Origin: Bacteroidota bacterium
GTDB lineage: Bacteria; Bacteroidota; Bacteroidia; B-17B0; B-17BO
DNA length: 21,928 nt
Reading direction: 5' to 3'
Assembly (NCBI GenBank): GCA_947462425.1
Contig: CANHPI010000004.1
Location: 1 to 21,928, forward strand
The notes beneath the pieces were generated by a model. It saw only the letters and a list, made by a program, of their open reading frames with translations, was not told the DNA's origin and searched no databases. Below are positions 6,217-15,143 of the stretch, piece by piece. The position numbers were made by a program, and so were the translations under genes. The stretch's first letter is position 1. Each line of letters begins with the position of its first letter.

Positions 6217-8790
6217 TTATAATTCACCCAATTGTGCTCCTAAAGTAAAATGGAATTGTCCTTTTCCATTTCCCGATCCAGGATTTCCTGGAATATTATC
6301 AAAGCCCCAACCATAATCTAATCCTAATAAACCAAACATTGGTAAAAATACTCTTAAGCCAAATCCTGCACTACGCTTAACCTGAAAAGGGTTAAAATCT
6401 TTATATTTTGCCCAAGTATTTCCTGCTTCTGCAAATCCTAAAATAAATATTGTTGCCTGTGGGTTTAAGGAAATTGGATATCGTAATTCCATTGTATATC
6501 TTGCACATAAAGGATCTCCGCTAGTACTTGATAGTGAATTATCTGTGTAACCTCTTAAGGCAATTATTTCTCGAGCAACAAAGTTTTGAAAACCACTTAA
6601 TCCACTTCCACCCATGTAATATCGTTCAAATGGAGAAACACCAACATTTTTATTATACATGCCAAGAATTCCATAACCAATTTTTGTTCTCAATACTAAA
6701 TTTCTTGCTTCTTTTCCTTCGCCAGCTTTTTTATTAGTTAATTGTGTATACCATTCTGCTGTAAACTTATATTTTTGATATTCAATAAATTTGAATTTTT
6801 CAGCAGTAGTTGCAGTATTATAATCTTTACCATTAAATAAAGAATAGGGAGGGGTAAACTGACCTAACAAGGAAAAATTAGAGCCGTTTTTAGGAAAAAT
6901 TGGTGCGTCAATACTATTACGAGTAATATTAATTTTACAGTTAAAATCATTTGCGTAACCGTTCGCTAAAATAAAAAAGGAGTAATTTTGTAATTCATAA
7001 TAATTGTAACTTGCTTCGGTGTATAAAGAGAAAAAATCATCCGGTTTTTTTAAACGCTTACCAAACCCTACAGAGCCACCAATAATTTTCATGGTGCTTC
7101 TATTTACATTTAATATTTTATTTCCTTCAGCATCATTCACATATTTTTTAGCACCTGTTGAATTAAACATGGAATAAAATCCTGAAATACTTAATGAGTT
7201 AGGTTTTTTACCTCCTAACCAAGGCTCTGTAAAAGATAAATTATAAGATTGATAAAAAATACCATTGGTTTGAGCTCTGATGCTAAATTTTTGACCATCT
7301 CCAGTTGGTAATGGACTCCAAGCAGATGGTTTAAAAATATTTCTCATTGAGAAATTATTAAAGGATAAACCTAATGTACCAACAACACGGCCACCGCCCC
7401 AACCTCCGGATAATTCAATTTGATCGGAAGGTTTTTCTTCAACTCTATATTCAATATCAACTGTTCCATCAGCAGGGTTTGGTGTTGGAGTGACTGATAA
7501 TTTTTCTGGGTCAAAATAACCTAATTGACTTAATTCTCTTTGTGTACGAATAATATCAGATCGGCGAAATAACTGACCTGGTCTTGTTCTTATTTCGCGA
7601 TAAATAACATGATCGTTGGTTTTAGCATTTCCTAAAACGGTTACTCTGTTAATTGTTGCCTGCTTGCCTTCATACAAATGTATATCTAAGTCAATTGTGT
7701 CGTTATGCACATTTACTTCTTGTGGAGTTACATTAAAAAATAAATAACCATCATCCATATATAGTGATGAAATATCATAACCATTTGGATTCATCATTAA
7801 TTTTTGGTCGAGTAAAGTTTGATCAAAAATTTCTCCCTTCTTAATATTTAAAATAGTATCTAATTGGCCACTGCGATATTTAGCATTACCAAACCATTTT
7901 ATATCACCAAAATAATATTTATGTCCTTCTTCAATTTTAACATCAATATTCACACGATTTTTGCTTACAAAATAAACAGTGTCTTTTGCAATTCTGGCAT
8001 CACGATATCCTTTACCATTATATTTTGCGATAATACTTGGTAAATCTTTCTCTAAATTATCTTCGAGGTACTTACCGGAATTCCAAAATGTATAAAAGCG
8101 AAATGGCTTACTATCACTCATTTTACGGCGTAATTTCCAATCAGCAATTATAGTATTACCATTTAAATTAAGGTTTTTTATTCTAACTTTTTTTCCTTTT
8201 ACAACATTTATATATACAATAACATGTGGTGTTTTAGCAGTTTTATCGGGCTCGGAGGTGATATTAACTTGAGTGTGATAAAAACCTTTGTTTACGTAAA
8301 AATCTTTTACAATATTTTTTATGTATCCAATTGTGTAGTCAGTTACTACCTTTTCTCTTATTAAACGAATTTTACCTCTAATTTCATCCGCATCATTTTT
8401 CTTTACGTTACCTCTGAATGAAAATTTAGATAATCTTGGTTTTTCAACAACGGCTATTTTTAAAAACGCATCATCCCCAATAGTTTTCACTAAATAAATT
8501 TTCACATCTTCAAATAAACTTTGTTTCCATAAATTCTTTATAGCTTCAGAAATTTTATCTCCCGGTATTTGAACCTTGTCACCGTATGTTATTCCTGACA
8601 ATAATCGTACAATATTTTTATCTGTGTATTCAGAACATTCAACTTCTATACCTGCAATTGTATATTCTTTTGGTTTTGCCCAATCAATAGCTTCTGCTGA
8701 ATTTAATTCTATAGGAACAACTTGCGCAATACCTGTTACGTAGAAAGCTAAAAAAAAGAATACTAAAATGGAGTATTTAAAAAATGTCAT
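6217..8790 (-). CDS. bamA: Outer-membrane protein assembly factor BamA
   Basis: An 857-residue Omp85-family protein, the central subunit that folds and inserts beta-barrel proteins into the outer membrane. Residues 1-22 are a signal peptide. Residues about 42-435 hold a series of POTRA repeats, visible as recurring 'G…' strand-helix units ('GITYGDKVQIPGDKISEAIKNLW', 'FRGNVKKNDADEIRGKI', 'LNLNGNTIIADWKLRRKM', 'VTVLGNAKTNDHVIYREI') and closing with 'VDIEYRVEEKP'. The remainder is the 16-strand surface-antigen barrel. The conserved loop-6 'RGY' motif is present in 'ALRGYTDNS' near residue 745. The protein ends 'FHFTLGAQLGEL'. The start lies 3 bp after the uppS stop, so translation is probably coupled. 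The ompH/Skp chaperone genes follow, which fits a barrel-assembly operon. Confidence 0.95.
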   Translation of the reverse strand: MTFFKYSILVFFFLAFYVTGIAQVVPIELNSAEAIDWAKPKEYTIAGIEVECSEYTDKNIVRLLSGITYGDKVQIPGDKISEAIKNLWKQSLFEDVKIYLVKTIGDDAFLKIAVVEKPRLSKFSFRGNVKKNDADEIRGKIRLIREKVVTDYTIGYIKNIVKDFYVNKGFYHTQVNITSEPDKTAKTPHVIVYINVVKGKKVRIKNLNLNGNTIIADWKLRRKMSDSKPFRFYTFWNSGKYLEDNLEKDLPSIIAKYNGKGYRDARIAKDTVYFVSKNRVNIDVKIEEGHKYYFGDIKWFGNAKYRSGQLDTILNIKKGEIFDQTLLDQKLMMNPNGYDISSLYMDDGYLFFNVTPQEVNVHNDTIDLDIHLYEGKQATINRVTVLGNAKTNDHVIYREIRTRPGQLFRRSDIIRTQRELSQLGYFDPEKLSVTPTPNPADGTVDIEYRVEEKPSDQIELSGGWGGGRVVGTLGLSFNNFSMRNIFKPSAWSPLPTGDGQKFSIRAQTNGIFYQSYNLSFTEPWLGGKKPNSLSISGFYSMFNSTGAKKYVNDAEGNKILNVNRSTMKIIGGSVGFGKRLKKPDDFFSLYTEASYNYYELQNYSFFILANGYANDFNCKINITRNSIDAPIFPKNGSNFSLLGQFTPPYSLFNGKDYNTATTAEKFKFIEYQKYKFTAEWYTQLTNKKAGEGKEARNLVLRTKIGYGILGMYNKNVGVSPFERYYMGGSGLSGFQNFVAREIIALRGYTDNSLSSTSGDPLCARYTMELRYPISLNPQATIFILGFAEAGNTWAKYKDFNPFQVKRSAGFGLRVFLPMFGLLGLDYGWGFDNIPGNPGSGNGKGQFHFTLGAQLGEL

Positions 8791-8793
8791 TAT

Positions 8794-9540
8794 TTAAATT
8801 TGTGTTAATTGGTCGCTGGTTTTTCCAAAACGACGTTCGCGATTTTGGTAATTAAGAATTGCTTCATACAAATCATCTTTACGAAAATCTGGCCATAATT
8901 TTTCAGTAAAATAAAATTCAGCATACGCTAATTGCCATAATAGGAAATTACTAATGCGATGTTCACCACTTGTTCGAATCATTAATTCCGGATCAGGAAT
9001 ATCTTTCGTACATAGGTATTTTTCAATATGTTTTTCGGTAATATCTGCAATATTGATAGACTCATTTTTTGCATCAGTTGCAATTTGTTTTACTGCAGAA
9101 ATTAGTTCCCACTTGGAAGAATAACTTAAAGCTAGCACTAATGTTAACCCAGTATTTCTAGATGTTAGTTCAATAGATTCGTTTAATTCCTGTAAGCAAG
9201 CAGGTGGTAAACTATTTAAATTTCCAATAGCAAGCAGACGCACATTTTTTTTATTTAGTTGGGGAGTTTCTGCACTAATAGTGGAAACTAATAATTCCAT
9301 TAACGCATCAACTTCTTCTTTTGGTCTGTTCCAATTTTCTGTACTAAAAGCATAAAGCGTAATGTATTTAACACCAACCTCTCCGGCACCAGCAACTACG
9401 TCGCGAACTGAATTCACTCCTTCATAGTGCCCGTAAATACGATTTTCACCTTGTTGTTTAGCCCATCTGCCATTACCATCCATAATTATGGCGATATGTT
9501 GTGGCACTTTTTCTTTATTTATTTGCTCTACTAAACTCAT
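8794..9540 (-). CDS. uppS: Isoprenyl transferase (undecaprenyl diphosphate synthase)
   Basis: A 248-residue cis-prenyltransferase that condenses isopentenyl diphosphate with farnesyl diphosphate to make undecaprenyl diphosphate, the lipid carrier for peptidoglycan and surface glycans. The N-terminal signature 'HIAIIMDGNGRWA' begins at residue 15, with the catalytic Asp at 21. 'YAFSTENWNRPKEEV' and 'RTSGEHRISNFLLWQ' complete the conserved motifs for substrate and magnesium binding. I chose the ATG at 9540: the in-frame GTG at 9555 would only add MAHIQ, and the ATG start gives the family's usual short N-terminus. The gene leads the operon uppS-bamA-ompH-ompH. No consensus promoter was found upstream; the best match is AATATTTG near 9583-9590, without a good -33 partner. 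Confidence 0.95.
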   Translation of the reverse strand: MSLVEQINKEKVPQHIAIIMDGNGRWAKQQGENRIYGHYEGVNSVRDVVAGAGEVGVKYITLYAFSTENWNRPKEEVDALMELLVSTISAETPQLNKKNVRLLAIGNLNSLPPACLQELNESIELTSRNTGLTLVLALSYSSKWELISAVKQIATDAKNESINIADITEKHIEKYLCTKDIPDPELMIRTSGEHRISNFLLWQLAYAEFYFTEKLWPDFRKDDLYEAILNYQNRERRFGKTSDQLTQI

Positions 9541-9773
9541 TTGTATATGAGCCACGAATTTACACTTTTAGTCGACATGAGGCAAATATTAGTATTAATT
9601 CATCTTAAATTGTGTTAATTAACTGAGATAAAAAAAGCATTAGAAGCAAGTTTTTTTCTGAATATAAATACATTTTTTATAAATTGAATTAGCTTTTGCT
9701 ATTTCATAATCATAGGTTGCTTAATTGCAGTTATGTAATTACTAAAATACAAAAGCACTAGGTTTTCATATTA

Positions 9774-9804
9774 AAAAAGTCAGAAGTGAAACTTCTGACT
9801 TTTT
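9774..9804 (-). terminator. Intrinsic terminator behind tRNA-Ala
   Basis: AAAAAGTCAGAAGT and ACTTCTGACTTTTT form a perfect 14-bp stem with a 3-nt loop. It is flanked by A and T runs, so it could stop transcription in either direction. It lies 10 nt past the 3' end of the tRNA on the minus strand, which is its likely client. Confidence 0.85.
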
Positions 9805-9814
9805 ATCTTAAACG

Positions 9815-9888
9815 TGGAGAATATCGGATTCGAACCGATCACCTCTTCACTGCCAGCGAAGCGCTCTAGCCAAATGAGCTAATCCCCC
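9815..9888 (-). tRNA. tRNA-Ala (anticodon GGC)
   Basis: The minus strand folds into a complete cloverleaf of 74 nt. Acceptor GGGGGAT pairs with ATTCTCC, the D stem is GCTC/GAGC, the anticodon arm CTTCG-CTGGCAG-TGAAG places GGC at positions 34-36, and the T arm is ATCGG-TTCGAAT-CCGAT. The G3:U70 pair, the main identity element of alanine tRNAs, is present, and the discriminator base is A. CCA is not encoded. The gene follows infB by about 70 bp on the same strand and ends before a strong terminator. Confidence 0.95.
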
Positions 9889-9904
9889 AATGTTAGTTAT
9901 AAGA

Positions 9905-9933
9905 CAAGAGTAATAAGTTGTTAGAATTTCAAA
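9905..9933 (-). promoter_or_regulatory. Possible promoter of tRNA-Ala
   Basis: On the minus strand TTTG (9933-9930) is followed after 17 nt by TACTCTTG (9912-9905), one mismatch from TAnnTTTG. The start point would fall about 10 nt before the tRNA, a sensible distance. The element overlaps the inverted repeat at 9915-9945, and the spacer is at the short end of the usual range. Confidence 0.35.
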
Positions 9934-9945
9934 AACTAACAACTT
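9915..9945 (-). repeat. Perfect inverted repeat between infB and tRNA-Ala
   Basis: AAGTTGTTAG and CTAACAACTT form a perfect 10-bp stem around an 11-nt loop, starting 16 nt after the infB stop. No T run follows on the minus strand, so it is not a standard intrinsic terminator. It could stabilise the infB 3' end, mark a processing site between mRNA and tRNA, or end transcription weakly. Confidence 0.6.
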
Positions 9946-9960
9946 CACTAAAACAACTCA

Positions 9961-12819
9961 TTATAATTTGGCTTTAATTTCAACCATATCATAACCTTCA
10001 ATAATATCGTCTACTTTTATATCATTAAAGCCGTCAATATTTAATCCGCACTCGTAATTGGCTGTTACTTCTTTTACATCGTCTTTAAAGCGTTTTAACG
10101 AGCCTAAACCTCCAGTAAATACAACAATACCATCACGAATAACACGAATTTTAGTGTTACGCATAACTTTACCATCCATTACATAACAACCTGCAATTGT
10201 ACCAACTTTAGTAATATTAAATACTTCACGAATAACAATATTACAAACAGCTTTCTCTTCAAATTCAGGAGCTAACATGCCTTCCATGGCAGCTTTAATT
10301 TCGTTAATGGCATCGTAAATAATTGAATATAAACGAATATCAATCTCTTCAGTCTCAGCTAATTTACGGGCAGGAACTGATGGGCGAACCTGAAAACCTA
10401 CTATTATAGCGTTTGATGCACTTGCTAACATAACGTCTGTTTCGCTAATAGCACCAACTGATTTATGAATAATATTTACTTGTATTTTTTCGGTAGATAA
10501 TTTTAATAATGAATCTGATAAGGCTTCAATCGAACCATCCACATCACCTTTGACAATCACATTTAATTCTTTAAAATCGCCTATTGCTAAACGTCTTCCA
10601 ATTTCATCTAATGTAATATGTTTTTGAGTACGAATACCTTGTTCGCGTTGCAATTGTAAACGTTTGTTTGCTAATTCACGCGCTTCGCGTTCATCGCTCA
10701 TTACGTTAAATTTATCACCAGCAGTAGGCGCACCATTTAATCCTAATAATTGAACTGGCATTGAAGGACCTGCTTCTTTAATATTTACACCATGTTCGTT
10801 AGTCATTGCTTTTACCCTACCACTATAACAACCAGCTACAACAATATCTCCAACGCGCATGGTTCCTTTTTGAACAATAATATCAACTACGTGTCCACGA
10901 CCTTTATCTAATTTTGCTTCAATAACAGAACCCGATGCTTTTACTTTTGGATTAGCTTTTAAATTTAAAAATTCTGCTTCTAAAACAACTTTCTCTAATA
11001 ATAAATCAATGTTTTTACCCATTTTAGCTGAAATCTCCTGGCATTGAACTTTACCTCCCCATTCTTCAACTAAAATATTCATTGCTGATAAAGCCTCACG
11101 AATTTTATCAGGATTAGCACCTGGTTTATCAATTTTATTGATAGCAATAATCATTGGTGAACCAGCAGCCTGAGCGTGATTAATAGCTTCTTTTGTTTGC
11201 GGCATCACACTATCATCTGCTGCAATAACAATAATAACCACATCGGTTACTTTGGCACCACGTGCACGCATGGCAGTAAATGCCTCGTGACCAGGTGTAT
11301 CTAAGAAAGTGATTGATTTACCACTATCCATTTTAACATTATAACTACCAATATGCTGAGTAATACCTCCAGCCTCACCAGCTAAAACGTTAGATTTACG
11401 AATGTAATCTAATAAAGATGTTTTACCATGATCAACGTGACCCATGATGGTTACAATAGGTGGACGTTCTACTAAATCTTCTGGATCTTCAGCTTCTTGT
11501 TCTTCAATTGCTTCTTGAACTTCAACACTTACAAACTCAGTTTTAAACCCAAATTCTTCAGCTACAATAGCTAAAGTTTCAGCATCCAAACGTTGATTAA
11601 TCGACACAAATAAACCTAAACTCATACAAGTTGAGATAATTTGCGTTACAGATACATCCATCATTTGAGCTAATTGATTAGCGGAAACGAATTCAGTAAC
11701 TTGCAATGTTTTTTTCTCTAAATCTGATAATTCTTGCTTTTCAGCCATTTTATCTCTTACATCATCACGCTTATCTCTACGGTATTTTGATGTTTTTGAT
11801 TTAGAACCTTTACTACTTAAACGAGCTAGAGTTTCTTTTATTTGTGCTTGTATTTCTACATCTGTCAATGCTGGACGCGCTTCACGAGCAACAGGTTTTC
11901 TTGCACGAGGATCGCCATATTTTTCTTTGGCTTTATCCTTGGCAATTTGAGCTTGCTCTGTCCCAACTTTCTTAATTTCTTCAGGACTCATTCCGCCTTT
12001 ACGAATACGCTTACGTTTCTTCTTATCGGCAGCGCCCGCAGCTGCATTTGGTCCGGTAGATTTTTTCACTTCTTTAATCACAGGTAATTCAATTTTACCC
12101 ATAATTTTTGGTCCTTCTAATTTTTGATAAACCGTTTCGTGAAAAACTTCTTTTTGTTCTTCAATTTCAATTGGAGCAATAACTGTTTGATCTTCATTTA
12201 AAATTGGAGCCTCATTTACCGGAGGTATTTCTGACTCTTCAATTTTCTTTTTACCTTTTATGTCTTTAGAAACTTTTTCTTCAGATTTTTTTTCTTCTTC
12301 TTTTTCTTTTTTTGTTTTTTTATCTGGCTTAGTCTTTTGATTTAAAGCACTTAAATCCATTTTACCTAAAACCTTCGGTCCGGTAATAATGGTATTACTA
12401 TCAATAGGTTCACCAGATGGTTCAATTGGTTTTACTAGTTCTGCAAATCTTTCAGCTTGCAACTTTGCTTCTTCTGCTTTTCTTTTTTCTTCTGCAGCTT
12501 TTGCGGTAGCAGCGGCAATTAGTTCTTTCTCACGCAGCTCTTCAAGCTCCTTAGCTTTAATAGCCTTAACATCTTCAACAACTAACGACTCGCGTTTTAA
12601 TTTATTTAGGCTAAGGCCCACGTGTTGTGCTTCTTCTTTAGCAGACTTATCACCCGAAAACTCTTTCGATAATAAAGAATATTCTTCATCACCAATTTTA
12701 GCATTGGGATTATTTTCTACTGAGCGACCTTTAGAAGCTAAGAATTCCGTAATTTTCCCTAGGGATAAATTAAATTCCTTTGCTACTTTACTTAATCGCA
12801 TTGTTTTTGCGTCTGACAT
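9961..12819 (-). CDS. infB: Translation initiation factor IF-2
   Basis: A 952-residue GTPase that places initiator tRNA on the 30S subunit and promotes 70S joining. Residues 1-55 hold an IF2_N helical module ([21 protein letters not shown]). Residues about 70-370 are a long, highly charged Lys/Glu-rich linker with repeated 'GPK(V/I)MGKI/MDL' elements, typical of Bacteroidota IF-2. A second IF2_N-like module follows at about 385-440. The G domain begins with the P-loop GHVDHGKT at 460-467, then DTPGHEAF and NKID. The C-terminal half contains domain II, the alpha/beta domain III and the tRNA-binding domain ('[27 protein letters not shown]'). Upstream of the start, AGAGGA is a plausible ribosome-binding site. 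A 159-bp spacer separates it from nusA; no consensus promoter was seen there, so transcription probably reads through from rimP. Confidence 0.97.
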   Translation of the reverse strand: MSDAKTMRLSKVAKEFNLSLGKITEFLASKGRSVENNPNAKIGDEEYSLLSKEFSGDKSAKEEAQHVGLSLNKLKRESLVVEDVKAIKAKELEELREKELIAAATAKAAEEKRKAEEAKLQAERFAELVKPIEPSGEPIDSNTIITGPKVLGKMDLSALNQKTKPDKKTKKEKEEEKKSEEKVSKDIKGKKKIEESEIPPVNEAPILNEDQTVIAPIEIEEQKEVFHETVYQKLEGPKIMGKIELPVIKEVKKSTGPNAAAGAADKKKRKRIRKGGMSPEEIKKVGTEQAQIAKDKAKEKYGDPRARKPVAREARPALTDVEIQAQIKETLARLSSKGSKSKTSKYRRDKRDDVRDKMAEKQELSDLEKKTLQVTEFVSANQLAQMMDVSVTQIISTCMSLGLFVSINQRLDAETLAIVAEEFGFKTEFVSVEVQEAIEEQEAEDPEDLVERPPIVTIMGHVDHGKTSLLDYIRKSNVLAGEAGGITQHIGSYNVKMDSGKSITFLDTPGHEAFTAMRARGAKVTDVVIIVIAADDSVMPQTKEAINHAQAAGSPMIIAINKIDKPGANPDKIREALSAMNILVEEWGGKVQCQEISAKMGKNIDLLLEKVVLEAEFLNLKANPKVKASGSVIEAKLDKGRGHVVDIIVQKGTMRVGDIVVAGCYSGRVKAMTNEHGVNIKEAGPSMPVQLLGLNGAPTAGDKFNVMSDEREARELANKRLQLQREQGIRTQKHITLDEIGRRLAIGDFKELNVIVKGDVDGSIEALSDSLLKLSTEKIQVNIIHKSVGAISETDVMLASASNAIIVGFQVRPSVPARKLAETEEIDIRLYSIIYDAINEIKAAMEGMLAPEFEEKAVCNIVIREVFNITKVGTIAGCYVMDGKVMRNTKIRVIRDGIVVFTGGLGSLKRFKDDVKEVTANYECGLNIDGFNDIKVDDIIEGYDMVEIKAKL

Positions 12820-12978
12820 ATTGTTTATTTCCTCTTCTTTTATGTAATCAAAATTGCCTTTTTATTTTTAAAAGAAAGCTAACTTTATTATTATGTTGTT
12901 TGAAATAGGTGTTTAGGTGTTTGATTTTTTTAATCTCAATTTACCAGCAACCAAAAACTTTTTTCAAATAACTTATTT

Positions 12979-14241
12979 TTAATCTTCGAACTCAGATTGT
13001 AATACTTGTTTTACATCTTCAATCACTTCCTCTGTTAATCCAGTTCTACGGACTAACTCAGAAATATCTAATTCTAATACTGACTTAGCTGTATCGCATC
13101 CTATAGCTTGTAATGCTGAAATAACTGATTCTTCAATTTCATCAGAGAATTCAATTAAATCAACATCATCAATATCAACAACTGCCTCGTCATTATCTCG
13201 GAACACATCAATTTCGTAACCCGTTAATTTACCAGCTAATTTAATATTAAATCCACCCTTACCAATTGCTAAAGAAATTTGATCAGGTTTTAAAAATACC
13301 TCAGCACGTTTAGTATCTTCATTTAATTTCACCGAAGTTACTTTAGCCGGGCTTAGTGAACGTTGAATTAATAATTGAGCATTAGATGTGTAATTAATTA
13401 CATCAATATTTTCATTTTTTAACTCTCTAACAATACCGTGAATACGAGAACCTTTCATCCCAACACATGCACCAACCGGATCAATACGATCATCGTATGA
13501 TTCAACAGCAACTTTAGCTCTTTCACCTGGTTCACGAACAATTTTCTTGATAGTAATTAAACCGTCAAATACTTCAGGAACTTCCATTTCAAACAAGCGC
13601 TCTAAAAAAGTAGGAGCAGTGCGAGACATTATTACAGAAGGTGTTCCGTTTTTTAATTCCACTTTATAAACAACTGCTTTTACAGAATCTCCTTTTTTAA
13701 AGAAATCAGAAGGGATTTGCTCAGTTTTAGGTAATAATAATTCGTTACCTTCATCATCCAACAACATAATTTCTTTTTTCCAAACTTGATAAACCTCTGC
13801 GTTAATAATATCACCAATACGCTCTTTATATTTGTTATAAATGCCTGTTTTCTCTAATTCAAGAATTTTTTGAACTAAATTTTGACGAACCGATAATACA
13901 TTTCTACGTCCAATTTCATCTAATTTAACTAATTCAGTAACTTCTTCTCCAATTTCAAAATCTGGTTCAATTTTTTGGGCATCGGTTAAGCTAATGTGCT
14001 TGTTTGGATCATAATCAAACGAATCATCTGCAAACTCATCATCTACAATTGTTCTATTTTTATAAATTTCAATATCTCCTTTATCGGGATTCACAATAAT
14101 ATCAAAGTTTTTATCAGAACCATATTTTTTGATTAACATAGCACGAAATACTTCCTCGATGATACTCATTAACGTTGCGCGATCAATGTTTTTGTCTTCT
14201 TTAAATAACGAGAATGATTCAATTAAATTTACACTTTCCAT
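12979..14241 (-). CDS. nusA: Transcription termination/antitermination factor NusA
   Basis: A 420-residue RNA polymerase-associated factor that modulates pausing, termination and antitermination. The N-terminal polymerase-binding domain covers about 1-130 and the S1 domain about 138-207. KH1 carries the GXXG loop GMKG (261-264) and KH2 carries GKGG (327-330). A single helix-hairpin-helix-like end follows (about 365-415, 'ISALQAIGCDTAKSVLELDISELVRRTGLTEEVIEDV'). It lacks the duplicated acidic repeats of the longer E. coli protein, as is normal for this phylum. The start lies 12 bp after the rimP stop, indicating a tight operon with translational coupling. Confidence 0.96.
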   Translation of the reverse strand: MESVNLIESFSLFKEDKNIDRATLMSIIEEVFRAMLIKKYGSDKNFDIIVNPDKGDIEIYKNRTIVDDEFADDSFDYDPNKHISLTDAQKIEPDFEIGEEVTELVKLDEIGRRNVLSVRQNLVQKILELEKTGIYNKYKERIGDIINAEVYQVWKKEIMLLDDEGNELLLPKTEQIPSDFFKKGDSVKAVVYKVELKNGTPSVIMSRTAPTFLERLFEMEVPEVFDGLITIKKIVREPGERAKVAVESYDDRIDPVGACVGMKGSRIHGIVRELKNENIDVINYTSNAQLLIQRSLSPAKVTSVKLNEDTKRAEVFLKPDQISLAIGKGGFNIKLAGKLTGYEIDVFRDNDEAVVDIDDVDLIEFSDEIEESVISALQAIGCDTAKSVLELDISELVRRTGLTEEVIEDVKQVLQSEFED

Positions 14242-14253
14242 TGTTTTGTTTTT

Positions 14254-14718
14254 TTAAAATGGTAATACTGATTTTGTTTCTTTTGTTTGATTATATGTGA
14301 ACGTTATATCTTCTACAACGGTTTGATTTCCTTTTCCAATTACTTTTTTTTCTCTTCTTGTTTCTTCTAACACAAATTCATTGTCATTTGCACTTTTTAA
14401 AATGCCTTCGTGTTTTTCACCTTCTTTGGTAACAACTTTAACTTTAGTTCCAATGTACTTTTTATATTGAGCTAATACTTTAAATGATTCTGTTGCTCCT
14501 GGAGAAGATACTTGCAGTTCAAAATCATCTTTTTCTCTATCTAAATTGCTCTCTACATATCTACTTAATTCAACACAATCAGCAATTAAAATGTGGTTTG
14601 GCGCATCAATATAGATTTCAATTACATTTCCTTTAAGGATTTTAACATCAACAATAAACTTGTCGCTTCCCTCAAAATGAGTTTCAATTAAATCAATTAT
14701 AGCTTGTTTTTTTATCAT
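14254..14718 (-). CDS. rimP: Ribosome maturation factor RimP
   Basis: A 154-residue 30S assembly factor. The N-terminal alpha/beta domain ends in the family signature 'FELQVSSPGATESF', and the C-terminal SH3-like domain follows ('KYIGTKVKVVTKEGEKHEGILKSANDNEFVLEE'). I chose the ATG at 14718 because 'MIKKQAIIDLIETHFEG' aligns with the start of known RimP proteins. Longer in-frame starts at 14760/14757 exist and have a good GGAG six nt upstream, but their added residues (RDRLVPFLFLLN) are encoded by the leader hairpin and its T run, so I read that part as untranslated or as a leader-coupled start. The gene heads the rimP-nusA-infB operon. Confidence 0.92.
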   Translation of the reverse strand: MIKKQAIIDLIETHFEGSDKFIVDVKILKGNVIEIYIDAPNHILIADCVELSRYVESNLDREKDDFELQVSSPGATESFKVLAQYKKYIGTKVKVVTKEGEKHEGILKSANDNEFVLEETRREKKVIGKGNQTVVEDITFTYNQTKETKSVLPF

Positions 14719-14725
14719 ATTTAAC

Positions 14726-14754
14726 AAAAATAAAAAAGGGACTAATCTGTCCCT
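14726..14754 (-). terminator. Terminator-like hairpin in the rimP leader (putative attenuator)
   Basis: On the minus strand AGGGAC pairs with GTCCCT around the 6-nt loop AGATTA, immediately followed by TTTTTATTTTT. It ends less than 10 nt before the rimP ATG and starts about 25 nt after the predicted transcription start. A terminator at this place has no upstream gene to close, so it is more likely an attenuator controlling entry into rimP-nusA-infB. Confidence 0.6.
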
Positions 14755-14783
14755 CATCATTTCAATCTCCAAATTTTCGGCTA

Positions 14784-14814
14784 CAAATATACAAACTTAA
14801 TTATTAAAAACAAA
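14784..14814 (-). promoter_or_regulatory. Bacteroidota-type promoter of rimP-nusA-infB
   Basis: On the minus strand TTTG (14814-14811) is followed after exactly 19 nt by TATATTTG (14791-14784). Both boxes match the TTTG / TAnnTTTG consensus perfectly. The predicted start point near 14778 gives a leader of about 60 nt that contains the hairpin at 14732-14754. Confidence 0.75.
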
Positions 14815-15084
14815 ATAATTTTAACTAAACGAATTTGATTTTCAAATAAAACAGTAGTCATTTCCTTTAATTAATTTTTAAAAAAATTATATCAATATGA
14901 TCATTTTGATTTATCAAGTTTGTAATATTAATTTAAAAGAGCAAAATTAGGATAAAAAAAGCCGCCACACAATTTCTGATCTTTAGTAATTGGCATTTTT
15001 GTAATGAATTTTTTAGTTAATAATTGTTTTTAAACATGTATTTGGATACAAATTAATCTACTTATTTGTCGGTTTCTTTAAACT
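14815..15084. other. Non-coding region between the rimP promoter and the dnaE terminator
   Basis: About 270 bp of AT-rich sequence without a credible open reading frame. Apart from the promoter and terminator at its two ends, I see no hairpin, repeat or consensus promoter in it. A short patch AAAAAAAGCCGCCACAC near 14955-14970 is richer in GC than its surroundings but has no pairing partner. Confidence 0.5.
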
Positions 15085-15126
15085 AAAAAACACCTGTCAG
15101 ATTTCAAAATCTTGAAAGGTGTTTTT
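15085..15126 (-). terminator. Intrinsic terminator of dnaE
   Basis: AAAACACCT pairs with AGGTGTTTT. An inner AGATTT/AAATCT stem in the 21-nt loop forms a two-storey hairpin. A/T runs flank it on both sides; it starts 17 nt after the dnaE stop on the minus strand. Confidence 0.75.
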
Positions 15127-15143
15127 GTTATAGGATAATAAAA

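Noticed and set aside
9541..9555. GTG start five codons upstream in uppS
   Set aside because: It adds only MAHIQ; the ATG at 9540 gives the usual family N-terminus.
12389..12847. 152-codon plus-strand open frame opposite the start of infB
   Set aside because: Its Ser/Ala/Phe-rich product mirrors the Lys/Glu-rich IF-2 linker on the other strand; it has no family features and overlaps a certain gene.
14719..14772. N-terminal extension of RimP (TTG 14772 or ATG 14760/14757)
   Set aside because: Extra residues come from the leader hairpin and T run, and RimP homologues start at the MIKKQ methionine; kept as a possible leader-coupled start only.
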